Source: Verrucomicrobiia bacterium (GTDB taxonomy: Bacteria; Verrucomicrobiota; Verrucomicrobiia; Limisphaerales; DSYF01). From it: DNA of 64,000 nt. Position 1 is the stretch's first letter; each line of letters begins with the position of its first letter. Below the pieces are notes generated by a model. That model was not told where the DNA came from, did not search any database, and saw only the letters and a program-made list of their open reading frames with translations. The DNA is taken from NCBI GenBank assembly GCA_035765895.1, contig DASTWL010000042.1:24103-88102 (forward strand), given 5' to 3'. Below, piece after piece: positions 27,699 to 35,780 of the stretch. The position numbers and the translations under genes are program-made.

Positions 27699-29192
27699 AT
27701 GAGTGAAACGCCGCCCGCCTACCGCAAACTGCTCAAGCGCGCCCGCGCCATCGCCCTGCTGACCAGCACCAACGACGTGTTGTCCTGGGACGAGGAAACC
27801 TGTCTGCCGCCCAAGGCGCTGGCGCACCGGGCCGAGCAAATGGCCTGGCTCGGCGGCCACGCGCACCGCCTCTTCACGGCCCGCAACGTGGGCGATTGGA
27901 TCACCGCCTGCGAGCAGCACGGTTTCCCGGCGGACTCGGCTGAAGCCGCCAACGTGCGCGAATGGCGGCGGGCCTACGATCGGAAGACGAAAATTCCCGC
28001 CCGGCTCGTGGAAAAATTTCAACGCGTCCGTTCGCATGCGCGGGAAGCCTGGGGCGAGGCGCGCCAGCAATCGAAGTTCAAGCTCTTCAAGCCGCATCTC
28101 CAGAAGCTCCTCGATCTGCATTTGCAGTTCGCCGATTTGTGGGGCTACACCGGCTCGCCTTACAACGCGCACCTCGACGAATACGAACCCGGTGCCCGCG
28201 CGGAGGAGCTGCGGGAACTGTTTGCCGGCCTGCGCCCCGAAATCGTCGCCCTGCTCGGTCCGGCCGTGGAACGCTCGGCCGCCACGCCCCGTTCGATGTT
28301 GCACGGGCACTATCCCATCGCCGCGCAACAGGCCTTCAACCAGGAAGTGGCCGCCGCCATGGGCTTTGACTTCGCGGCCGGCCGGATTGACACCACCACG
28401 CATCCCTTTTGCACCGGCCTCGGTCCGAACGACTGCCGGCTCACCACCCGTTATAGCGAAACCGATTTCACCCAGTCGCTCTACGGCATCATGCACGAAG
28501 CCGGGCACGGGCTTTACGATCAAGGTCTGCCGAAGGAACACTTCGGCACGCCGCTCGGCAGCGCGGCTTCGCTTGGCATTCATGAATCGCAGTCGCGGCT
28601 CTGGGAAAACCACGTCGGCCGCAGCGCCGCGTTCTGGCAGCACTGGCATCCGGCCGCGTGCCGGCACTTCCCAAGCTTGCAGCGGCTGTCGCCGGAGCAA
28701 ATCACTGCGGCGGTGAATCACGTCGAACCCTCGTTCATCCGCGTGGAAGCGGACCAGGTCACCTACGATCTGCACATCATCCTGCGCTTCGAAATCGAGT
28801 TGCAGCTCATCGAACGCCGGCTCGCCGTCGCTGACGTGCCGGCCTACTGGAACGAACAGTTTGAGAAAATGTTCGGTCTGAAAGTCACCCGCGACGCAGA
28901 TGGCTGCCTGCAGGACATTCATTGGAGCATCGGCACGCTCGGGTATTTCCCCACTTACACGCTCGGCAACTTGAACGCCGCCCAGCTCATGCGCCAGGCC
29001 CGCGGAGAGCACCCCACCCTCGATGCGGACCTCGCCCGCGGCGACTATCGCCCGCTGTTGGATTGGCTGCGGAACAAGGTTCACCGCCACGGCCAGCGGC
29101 ATCGCCCGCAGGAGCTGATGACCCTGGCCACCGGCGAGCCGACCCACCGCGCCGCGCACCTGGCCAGCTTGCGCGAAAAGTTCGCCGCATGA
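27699..29192 (+). CDS. M32-family carboxypeptidase (Taq-like)
   Basis: A 497-residue zinc metallo-carboxypeptidase. The HExxH zinc site is GIMHEAGHGLYDQGLP, and the downstream ESQSRLWENHVGRS supplies the third ligand Glu. Other family blocks are STNDVLSWDEETCLPPK, HPFCTGLGPNDCRLTTRY and HIILRFEIE. It removes C-terminal residues from peptides in the cytoplasm. The ATG at 27699 is preferred to an upstream GTG because the family homology begins there. Length is standard (about 500). Confidence 0.95.
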   Translation: MSETPPAYRKLLKRARAIALLTSTNDVLSWDEETCLPPKALAHRAEQMAWLGGHAHRLFTARNVGDWITACEQHGFPADSAEAANVREWRRAYDRKTKIPARLVEKFQRVRSHAREAWGEARQQSKFKLFKPHLQKLLDLHLQFADLWGYTGSPYNAHLDEYEPGARAEELRELFAGLRPEIVALLGPAVERSAATPRSMLHGHYPIAAQQAFNQEVAAAMGFDFAAGRIDTTTHPFCTGLGPNDCRLTTRYSETDFTQSLYGIMHEAGHGLYDQGLPKEHFGTPLGSAASLGIHESQSRLWENHVGRSAAFWQHWHPAACRHFPSLQRLSPEQITAAVNHVEPSFIRVEADQVTYDLHIILRFEIELQLIERRLAVADVPAYWNEQFEKMFGLKVTRDADGCLQDIHWSIGTLGYFPTYTLGNLNAAQLMRQARGEHPTLDADLARGDYRPLLDWLRNKVHRHGQRHRPQELMTLATGEPTHRAAHLASLREKFAA

Positions 29193-29408
29193 CCTCTGCC
29201 TCCGGCGCCGGCGGCGGAAAAATTGCCGGTGGCGCACCTGCTGGCCGGGCAGTGCCCGGCGCTTCATCCGCAACGTTTGCGGGTTCCAAGCCCGAACGTT
29301 CCCGGGAACTCTCTCCCTGACCCGGTGACTCCTTCATGCCCCCGCTCGGTCCCGGTGAACTCTTCGGCGCCCGGACTGGCCGCAAAAGTGCTAATTTATC
29401 GACCCGTT

Positions 29409-31298
29409 ATGGCCACGAAGAACATCCTAGTGGCGATCGCGGACGCGCAGGCGGTCGTTGAAATCGATCAAGCCCTCGGCGAGGAGTGGCTGACGACGCC
29501 GGTTGCCAGTGAGGCAGATGCGCTGGCGTTGCTGGACGCCGGTTCGTTTGACGCGCTCCTGGTCGATTTCAATCTGGGCGAGCCCGACGCCAGTGAATTG
29601 CTCAATCAATCCCTCGTGAAGTGTCCCAAAATGACACGTTTCATGCTGGCGTATGAGGCAGACCTCGCGTTGATCGCAGCCAAGGTGGAGGGTGACCACG
29701 AGATTTTGCCCCAGCCGCTGGAGATGGCCGCGCTGAAAAGCCGGATTGAAAACAGCCTGGCCAGCCCGAAGGCCGGCGCGGTCAAACCGCAAAACCCTTC
29801 GGCCGGTTCCACGGAAGATGAAATTTCTCACGTTTACGCGGAAGTGCTCCAGGCCCTGGAATCGTCCACGGTTTCGTGCCGGCAGATCGGCGCCATCATT
29901 GGTCACGACGCGGCCCTGACGCAGGAAGTCTTGCGACTGACCCGGTCGGCCTACCTTGGCCTGCCCGGCAACATCACCAACCCGATCGAGGCCGTGGAAG
30001 TGCTGGGGTTGGAGACAGTAAAGGCGGTCGTCATGGCCCGCCGGTTTCTCGACGAACACCGCCACCTGAACTCCTGTTACCTGTCGCCCGACAAACTCTG
30101 GCAGCACAGCCTCAACGTGGCGCAGATTGCGCGCGACCTCGTGTTGTTCGAAACCAGGAACCGCGCGCTGGCGTCACAGGCACTCGCCGCCGGTTTGCTG
30201 CACGACCTCGGCAAAATCGTGCTGGCCACCAACTTTGATGACCTTTACGGCCGCGTTCATTCGCTGGCCCGCAAACAGCCGGTCGCGCTTTGGGATGTGG
30301 AAAAGGAAATGTTCGGCGCGAATCACGGCGAAATCGGCGCCTGCCTGCTGGGCATGTGGAACATGTCCGGCGACATCGTCGATGCCGCCGCGTTCCATCA
30401 CGAACCGCCGCTGGGCGAGCACAATCAACTGACCCCGCTGGCGGCCGTTCACATTGCGAATGTGCTGGAACACCAGCTCCGACCGGACAACGAGTTCCAG
30501 GTGCTGCCCGTGGTGAGCACGCCGTTCCTCAACCAGCTCCATCTGTTGCAACGATTGCCCGTCTGGCGCGCCACTTTCGCAAATCAGCGGTCACCCGAAA
30601 AACCGGCTCAACCCGCCGACGCACCGGCCTCCCAAACCGGCAATCAGCTTCCCGGTCCGGCCACTGCAACCTGGACCAGCACGGCAGCACCGGAAAACGA
30701 ACCACAACGAACAGCATCCTCAACGTCTCGCTCCCAAACGCGCGGCCGGGTTTACGCCGGAACGATCGCGGCGGCTCTCCTGCTGGCCGCGGCACTGTTC
30801 CGCCTCAAATGGAGTTCCGACGATTCAGTGTCGGTCAACGCCCGAACCCTCGAACATGCGGAGCCCGCCGTGGCCGGCTTCCCCGCTCCATCGCTCGAAC
30901 CAGCCCTCGCGCCGGCTCCCGAAGTCGCCGCCACGACCGATCTCGCACCAGCGGCGCCCACGCCAACATCAGACCTCGCTTCCAATGCGCTGCCTGAAGT
31001 CGTCGCACTCGAACCGGCGGCCGTGGCAGCACCGCCGGTGATTGCCGAAGCGGCCGTGACCAACGCTGCGCCCGACACCACCGCGTCCGCGAGCGTGGCA
31101 CCCGTGAAGGCCGAAGGACCGACGTTCAAACTCAACGGCATTTTCTACGGGGGCAGCAATCCCTCGGCGATTGTGAACGGCAAGGCCGTGGCGGTCGGTG
31201 AATCCGTGAATGGCGCCACCGTCATCCGCATCGGCCAGAGCGAAGTGACCCTGGACCTCCATGGCGAACACCAAATCGTGCGCCTGCCGGTCCGCTGA
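29409..31298 (+). CDS. Receiver-HDOD protein with membrane anchor and GspB-like C-terminus
   Basis: A 629-residue protein of unusual architecture. Residues 1-120 form a receiver-like domain (phospho-acceptor candidate in ALLVDFNLGEPDASELL). An HDOD domain spans about 140-370 (SCRQIGAIIGHDAALTQEVL, LGLETVKAVVMARRFL, LAAGLLHDLGKIVLATNFDD). After an acidic/Thr-rich linker a single membrane helix appears (YAGTIAAALLLAAALFRL), then an Ala/Pro-rich stalk and a terminal domain FKLNGIFYGGSNPSAIVNGK that resembles the C-terminus of GspB/GspC of type II secretion. The fusion couples a signalling module to what looks like a periplasmic secretion-system domain. The start is MATKNILVAIADAQ. Confidence 0.85.
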   Translation: MATKNILVAIADAQAVVEIDQALGEEWLTTPVASEADALALLDAGSFDALLVDFNLGEPDASELLNQSLVKCPKMTRFMLAYEADLALIAAKVEGDHEILPQPLEMAALKSRIENSLASPKAGAVKPQNPSAGSTEDEISHVYAEVLQALESSTVSCRQIGAIIGHDAALTQEVLRLTRSAYLGLPGNITNPIEAVEVLGLETVKAVVMARRFLDEHRHLNSCYLSPDKLWQHSLNVAQIARDLVLFETRNRALASQALAAGLLHDLGKIVLATNFDDLYGRVHSLARKQPVALWDVEKEMFGANHGEIGACLLGMWNMSGDIVDAAAFHHEPPLGEHNQLTPLAAVHIANVLEHQLRPDNEFQVLPVVSTPFLNQLHLLQRLPVWRATFANQRSPEKPAQPADAPASQTGNQLPGPATATWTSTAAPENEPQRTASSTSRSQTRGRVYAGTIAAALLLAAALFRLKWSSDDSVSVNARTLEHAEPAVAGFPAPSLEPALAPAPEVAATTDLAPAAPTPTSDLASNALPEVVALEPAAVAAPPVIAEAAVTNAAPDTTASASVAPVKAEGPTFKLNGIFYGGSNPSAIVNGKAVAVGESVNGATVIRIGQSEVTLDLHGEHQIVRLPVR

Positions 31299-31404
31299 CG
31301 AACGCTCGCGCGCCCGCTTCCAACCCATCCATTTGCCGCGGCGCGTTGCCGCGGACCGCAATTCTGCTGGAGCGATGCCCGGGCGCGGCCTAAATTCGAC
31401 GACG

Positions 31405-32301
31405 ATGAGTTCGTCCGACGAAATCCCCAAGCTGCGCATGGCGCCGCCCGAACCGCCGGAATCGGCGGAGCAGCTCGAACGCCGGGTGGCGCGCGAGAAA
31501 CTGGCCCTCGAACGCAAAACCGAGTTCGACCTCGAGCAATCGCTGGCGCCGTTCCGCGTGGGATCCGTGGACACGCTGAACGCCGTGCCGCTCACGCGCG
31601 GGCTGGAGAGCGAAATCCAATACGCCTGGCCGTCACAGCTCGCCGAACGGCTACGGCGCGACGAACTGGACGCCGCGCTCGTCAGTCTGGCCGAGGTGCT
31701 GTTGACGGATCGTTACGACATTCTGGACGGCATTGCGGTCGCCTCGCTGGGCGAGGTGAAGAGCGTGGTGCTGGCGCACCGAAAGCCGCTGGCCGAATTG
31801 CGCGAAGTGCATCTCGACCCCGCGTCCATCACCAGCGCCAACCTGGTGAAGGTGCTGCTCGCCGAGCGCGGCCTCAAACCGGAGTTCAAGCCGCTGCCAG
31901 CCTACACAGCGGCGCCTGATCTCGACGCCGTGCTGCTGATTGGCGACCGCGCGCTGGATTTTGTCTTCGCGGGGCATCCGCATTCAATCTGGGACCTCGG
32001 CACCGCCTGGTATGAACTGACGCACCTGCCGTTTGTTTACGCCGTTTGGGCCCTGCGGCGCGGGGTTGAAAACCGGCCCCTGCGGCGAATCCTGCGCGAA
32101 GCGCGTGATTTCGGCCTCGACACACTTGAGACGATCGTGCGGGAACGCACGGAATACACGCTCGAGTTCCGCCAGGATTACCTCGGCTGGCACATCCACT
32201 ACCACCTCGGCACGGACGAAAAACGCGGCGTGCTCAAATTCATGGAACTGCTCGCCAAGCACGGCCTCGGGCCCGTGCATGCGCCGCGCTACGTCAGTTG
32301 A
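31405..32301 (+). CDS. mqnA: Chorismate dehydratase MqnA (futalosine pathway)
   Basis: A 298-residue periplasmic-binding-like fold enzyme that makes 3-enolpyruvyl-benzoate from chorismate, the first step of the futalosine menaquinone pathway. Family blocks include RVGSVDTLNAVPLTRGLE, DAALVSLAEVLLTDRYDILD, VLLIGDRALDF and YELTHLPFVYAVWA. The N-terminal 40 residues are an extension of charged residues. A TAAATT hexamer lies 8 bases before the chosen ATG. mqnB, mqnC and mqnD are not in the window. Confidence 0.93.
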   Translation: MSSSDEIPKLRMAPPEPPESAEQLERRVAREKLALERKTEFDLEQSLAPFRVGSVDTLNAVPLTRGLESEIQYAWPSQLAERLRRDELDAALVSLAEVLLTDRYDILDGIAVASLGEVKSVVLAHRKPLAELREVHLDPASITSANLVKVLLAERGLKPEFKPLPAYTAAPDLDAVLLIGDRALDFVFAGHPHSIWDLGTAWYELTHLPFVYAVWALRRGVENRPLRRILREARDFGLDTLETIVRERTEYTLEFRQDYLGWHIHYHLGTDEKRGVLKFMELLAKHGLGPVHAPRYVS

Positions 32302-32346
32302 CCGCACCACCGCCCCGCAGCACGGCTGGCGGCGGCTTGGATTCAT

Positions 32347-32388
32347 ATAGTCCGTTTTATTGACTATCCGATATTTGGACCATACGAT
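32347..32388 (+). promoter_or_regulatory. MarR-gene promoter, leaderless, with inverted repeat
   Basis: TTGACT (32360-32365), a 17-base spacer and TACGAT (32383-32388) precede the ATG at 32396 by 7 bases. The inverted repeat ATAGTC (32347-32352) / GACTAT (32362-32367) overlaps the -35 hexamer and is a candidate autoregulatory operator. Confidence 0.6.
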
Positions 32389-32395
32389 TCAGGCC

Positions 32396-32875
32396 ATGGC
32401 CAAAACCAACCCCTGGTATGAAGCGATCGCAATGCCGGCGCTCCTCCGGCATGCCCGGACCGTTTACGGCGGCGCCATGCGCCGGGCGCTGGACGAGGCC
32501 GGTTACGAGGACATCCCGAAGAACGGCCTTTACGTCATCGGCGGCCTGGCGCCCGGCGCCCACGGCGTGCCGCTGGGCCAGCTGGTGAAGGAGTTGCGGG
32601 TCAGCAAACAGGCGGCGGGCCAGTTGGTGGACACGCTCGTGTTGCGGGGCTACCTCGAACGCACCGTGGACCCGGATGACCGGCGCAAGCTGACCGTCAC
32701 GCTGACCGAACGCGGCCGCGGCGCCGCGGCCGTGCAGACGGCGGCCCGCAAACGGATTGATGCGGCCTGGCTCGCGCGGGCGGGGCGCAACAACGTCCTT
32801 TGCACGCGCCGGACCCTCGCGGCGCTCATTGATCTGGCCCACGAACAGGCGGACCGTCAGCCTGACGAACCTTGA
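32396..32875 (+). CDS. MarR-family transcriptional regulator
   Basis: A 159-residue winged-helix regulator. The DNA-binding part is GVPLGQLVKELRVSKQAAGQ LVDTL (recognition helix VSKQAAGQLVD) followed by the wing LERTVDPDDRRKLTVTLTER with the conserved Asp-Arg. It would bind as a dimer, probably to the repeat in its own promoter. The ATG at 32396 is chosen from the promoter position; the TTG at 32360 is part of the -35 hexamer. Confidence 0.9.
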   Translation: MAKTNPWYEAIAMPALLRHARTVYGGAMRRALDEAGYEDIPKNGLYVIGGLAPGAHGVPLGQLVKELRVSKQAAGQLVDTLVLRGYLERTVDPDDRRKLTVTLTERGRGAAAVQTAARKRIDAAWLARAGRNNVLCTRRTLAALIDLAHEQADRQPDEP

Positions 32876-32959
32876 CCGGCACGGCTCCCCTGCCCTTCGT
32901 AACGCGCCACGCCACAATCCGGGCTTGTGCCCGCAGGCCCGTTGCGTCAAACCACCCGC

Positions 32960-33853
32960 ATGACGATTCGTTGCTTTATCGTCGCTGCAACTTTGACCGC
33001 CATGAGTTTTTTCTCCGGATGCTCCACCGTGCCATCGTCGTCGTCGCGTGCGTTCGACCGCTATGAACTGGGCTACGACACGCCCGTGGATCCGGCTTTG
33101 CAGGCCGGCCTGGAAGCCCTGGATGACCGCCTGCGCGCCCGGTTCGGCATGACAGCCGATCAGACCGCGGCCGGCGTGCTGGATTTGAACACGCTGCGGC
33201 TGGCGCTGCTTCGGCCCGATCATGAAGACTACGCCGCCAGCGTGCCGAAAATCGGCATTTTGCTGGCCTACTTTCAACTGCATCCCGCGGCGGCCACGAA
33301 TCTCGATGCGCCGACGCGCCATGAACTGGGCGAGATGATCAAGCAATCCAGCAACGAAATGGCCGCCAAGTATTCCCGCCTGCTGGGGTTGAAGCGGATT
33401 CAGGCTGTGCTGGACTCGTATCAATTCTACGACGCGCAGCACGGTGGCGGCATCTGGGTGGGCAAGCATTACGGTTCCGACGACGAACGCTATCCGGATC
33501 CGGTCGGCGGCAATTCCCACGCGGCGACCGTGCGCCAGTTGTTGCGCTATTACCTGCTGCTGGAACAGGACCGGTTGGTGTCCCCGGCCGCGTCGCAAAC
33601 CATGCGCGAGATTTTTGCCTCACCCGACATCCCGCACCGGGACGACAAGTTCGTAAAAGGGCTGGCCGGCCGCGACGTGCAGGTGCGTCGCAAAGCCGGC
33701 TGGTGGGAAGATTGGTTTCACGACACTGCCGTGGTCACAGGCGACGGACGGCATTACCTCATCGTCGCCCTGACGCATCATCCGCGCGGCGACGACTATC
33801 TGGTTGAATTCGCCAGGGGCGTTGATGATTTGCTGGCTGGCCCGGTCAAATAA
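32960..33853 (+). CDS. Beta-lactamase-like serine hydrolase, lipoprotein
   Basis: A 297-residue lipoprotein (MTIRCFIVAATLTAMSFFSG then Cys-Ser). It has a penicillin-recognising fold: SVPK (in YAASVPKIGILLAY) fits the catalytic Ser-x-x-Lys, SSNEMA fits the S-x-N loop, and RRKAGWWEDW holds a Lys-Ala-Gly in place of Lys-Thr-Gly. No clear class A omega-loop Glu is visible, so it may be a peptidoglycan-related hydrolase rather than a resistance enzyme. Membrane-attached by the lipid. Confidence 0.83.
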   Translation: MTIRCFIVAATLTAMSFFSGCSTVPSSSSRAFDRYELGYDTPVDPALQAGLEALDDRLRARFGMTADQTAAGVLDLNTLRLALLRPDHEDYAASVPKIGILLAYFQLHPAAATNLDAPTRHELGEMIKQSSNEMAAKYSRLLGLKRIQAVLDSYQFYDAQHGGGIWVGKHYGSDDERYPDPVGGNSHAATVRQLLRYYLLLEQDRLVSPAASQTMREIFASPDIPHRDDKFVKGLAGRDVQVRRKAGWWEDWFHDTAVVTGDGRHYLIVALTHHPRGDDYLVEFARGVDDLLAGPVK

Positions 33854-34233
33854 CCTCGCAATGCTCCAAGACAACCTTTCCGCGAATCGGCTCGAACCGC
33901 TCGCGTCAAAGTAGCGCCGAGGGAACGCCGGTGGGTGAGCCATTGAAGCATCCCGATATCACGATGGGAGATTCAACCTCCCCCTAAAGTATAAGTGGAC
34001 GCCCACTTCGCGCGTGTGCTAATCCTCCGGCACATTCAATGAACGACTGCCTGAATCCATCCACCAGCTGCGGACCGCGCCCCTGCGTCGCATTCACTGC
34101 GACACATAATGGCCGGGCGTCCAAACGCCCCGCCTACCGCCGCAATTGGATGCCGGCCCGGGTCCGCATTGGACGGATGTCCCGCGGGATGACAGGCAAG
34201 CAGGTCGCAACGTAACGAAACACGTTTTCCCCG
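33854..34233. other. Intergenic region without a convincing gene
   Basis: No frame here looks coding. The stretch contains a short palindrome GGGCGTCCAAACGCCC (34115-34130) and leads into a strong terminator, so an uncharacterised small RNA or a 3' UTR is possible. No clear promoter was found. Confidence 0.4.
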
Positions 34234-34266
34234 ACCCTGCTTTCCGACCGGAGGCAGGGTTTTTTA
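34234..34266 (+). terminator. Rho-independent terminator
   Basis: ACCCTGC (34234-34240) pairs with GCAGGGT (34254-34260), with an inner TCCG/CGGA stem, followed by six T (34260-34265). The nearest plus-strand gene stop is about 380 bases upstream, so what it terminates is unclear. Confidence 0.8.
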
Positions 34267-34359
34267 TTCCCCGGAATCAACCAGCGAAACCTGGCGCCGC
34301 CCAATGAGCGGCGGCCCAACGGAGCGGGCGAAGGTCAAAGCTCGCTCCCGCCCCCCCAA

Positions 34360-35613
34360 ATGGATACGCTCCAAACAGCTAAAACGGCTTTGGAAAGAAC
34401 AGACTCCAGCTTGGTGTCGAGCCTCCGCGCGTTGCCGCCCGCGGCGTGGATCCTTTTCCTCGGGATGTTCCTGAACAAGTTCGGCGCATTCGTCGTGCCG
34501 TTTCTGGCGCTGTATCTCACCCGCCTCGGGTTCACGCTGGCGGATGCGGGTCTCGCCATCGGTGCCTACGGCGTGGGCAACTTTGTGGCCTCCTTCCTCG
34601 GCGGTCATCTGGCCGACACCATCGGCCGGCGGAAAACCATTTTGCTTTCGATGTTTTGCGGCGCCGGCACGCTGCTGCTGCTCTCACAGGCGCGCGCATT
34701 GCCCGAGATCATCGCCCTGGCCGGGCTGGCGGGATTGGCCGGCGAATTCTACCGGCCGGCGTGCAGCGCGCTGCTGACCGATCTGGTGCCGCCCCACCAA
34801 CGGGTGACAGCCTTTGCCGCCTACCGGATGTCGTTCAACGCCGGCTGGGCCTTTGGTCCCGCCACCGCCGGCTTTCTGGCGACCAAAGGTTATTTCTGGC
34901 TCTTCGTTGGCGATGCGGCCACCTCGGCGCTGTTCGGGCTCGTCGCCTGGCTGGCCCTGCCCAAGGACACCCACCGGCCGCGGTCGGACAACGGCTGGCC
35001 GGAGGCCATCCGGGTCGTCCGCCGGGACCGGAACTTTCATCAGCTCATTCTGGCGTCGTTGTTCGTCGCCTTTGTGTTCATGCAGATGAGTTCCACCTTC
35101 AGCGTGCACGTGACCCAGCTGGGATTCTCGGCCGCGACCTACGGGGCGTTGATTTCGTTGAACGGCGCGCTCGTGGTCCTGTGCGAACTGCCGCTCACCA
35201 CGCTCACCCGGCGATTCCCGGCGCGCCGCGTGCTGGCCGTTGGCTATGCGCTGATCGGCGTGGGCTTCGCCCTGAACGCGTGGGCTCGCACGGTGCCGGA
35301 ACTGACGGTGTGCATCATCATCTTCACGCTCGGCGAAATGGTGGCCATCCCGGTGTCGTCCGCCGTGGTCGCCAACCTGGCGCCCGCCCATTTGCGGGGC
35401 CGTTACATGGGCATGTATGGGCTCAGCTTCGCGCTGGCCTTGATCCTGGGGCCCGGGCTGGGACTGAAGCTGCTCGCGCTGAATCCAACGGCGTTGTGGC
35501 TCGGCTGCGGCGCGCTGGGGCTGCTCGGCGCGGCCATCATCTCGAAGGAAATCAAAATTGCCGGTGCCACGTTTGTGCCGGAACCGGTCGCGAAAGCCGC
35601 GGGCTCAGACTGA
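34360..35613 (+). CDS. MFS transporter, drug-efflux type
   Basis: A 417-residue major facilitator with about 12 membrane helices. Motif A is present after helix 2 (GGHLADTIGRRKTILLSMFC). The loop before helix 5 (DLVPPHQRVTAFAAYRMSFN) is typical of MdtH/YttB-like multidrug exporters. The central cytoplasmic loop is short (LPKDTHRPRSDNGWPEAIRV). Substrate unknown. Confidence 0.9.
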   Translation: MDTLQTAKTALERTDSSLVSSLRALPPAAWILFLGMFLNKFGAFVVPFLALYLTRLGFTLADAGLAIGAYGVGNFVASFLGGHLADTIGRRKTILLSMFCGAGTLLLLSQARALPEIIALAGLAGLAGEFYRPACSALLTDLVPPHQRVTAFAAYRMSFNAGWAFGPATAGFLATKGYFWLFVGDAATSALFGLVAWLALPKDTHRPRSDNGWPEAIRVVRRDRNFHQLILASLFVAFVFMQMSSTFSVHVTQLGFSAATYGALISLNGALVVLCELPLTTLTRRFPARRVLAVGYALIGVGFALNAWARTVPELTVCIIIFTLGEMVAIPVSSAVVANLAPAHLRGRYMGMYGLSFALALILGPGLGLKLLALNPTALWLGCGALGLLGAAIISKEIKIAGATFVPEPVAKAAGSD

Positions 35614-35731
35614 GCCCGCGGCCGGAGCCCGCCCCATCGGGGCAGAGCAGTGCCCGGCGGCTCGCCGGTGTGTTCGGATGCGCAGGGATCGAAAGTCCCG
35701 TTGCGGAACCGACGGTCATTTCCGGAAAAAG

Positions 35732-35754
35732 AAAAAGGGCGGCCGAAGCCGCCC
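35732..35754 (-). terminator. Rho-independent terminator with TTCG-type loop
   Basis: GGGCGGC (35737-35743) and GCCGCCC (35748-35754) enclose CGAA, which reads TTCG on the minus strand. On the minus strand the stem is followed by a T-rich tract. It ends the gene at 35781-37679; the stem would also act on MFS transcripts but lacks a T-run in that direction. Confidence 0.85.
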
Positions 35755-35780
35755 TTGGATGTTTTGAAAAAGTGACGCGA

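Noticed and set aside
32960..33853. Calling the serine hydrolase a true antibiotic beta-lactamase
   Set aside because: Lys-Ala-Gly replaces Lys-Thr-Gly and no omega-loop glutamate is evident; a cell-wall or unknown role is as likely.
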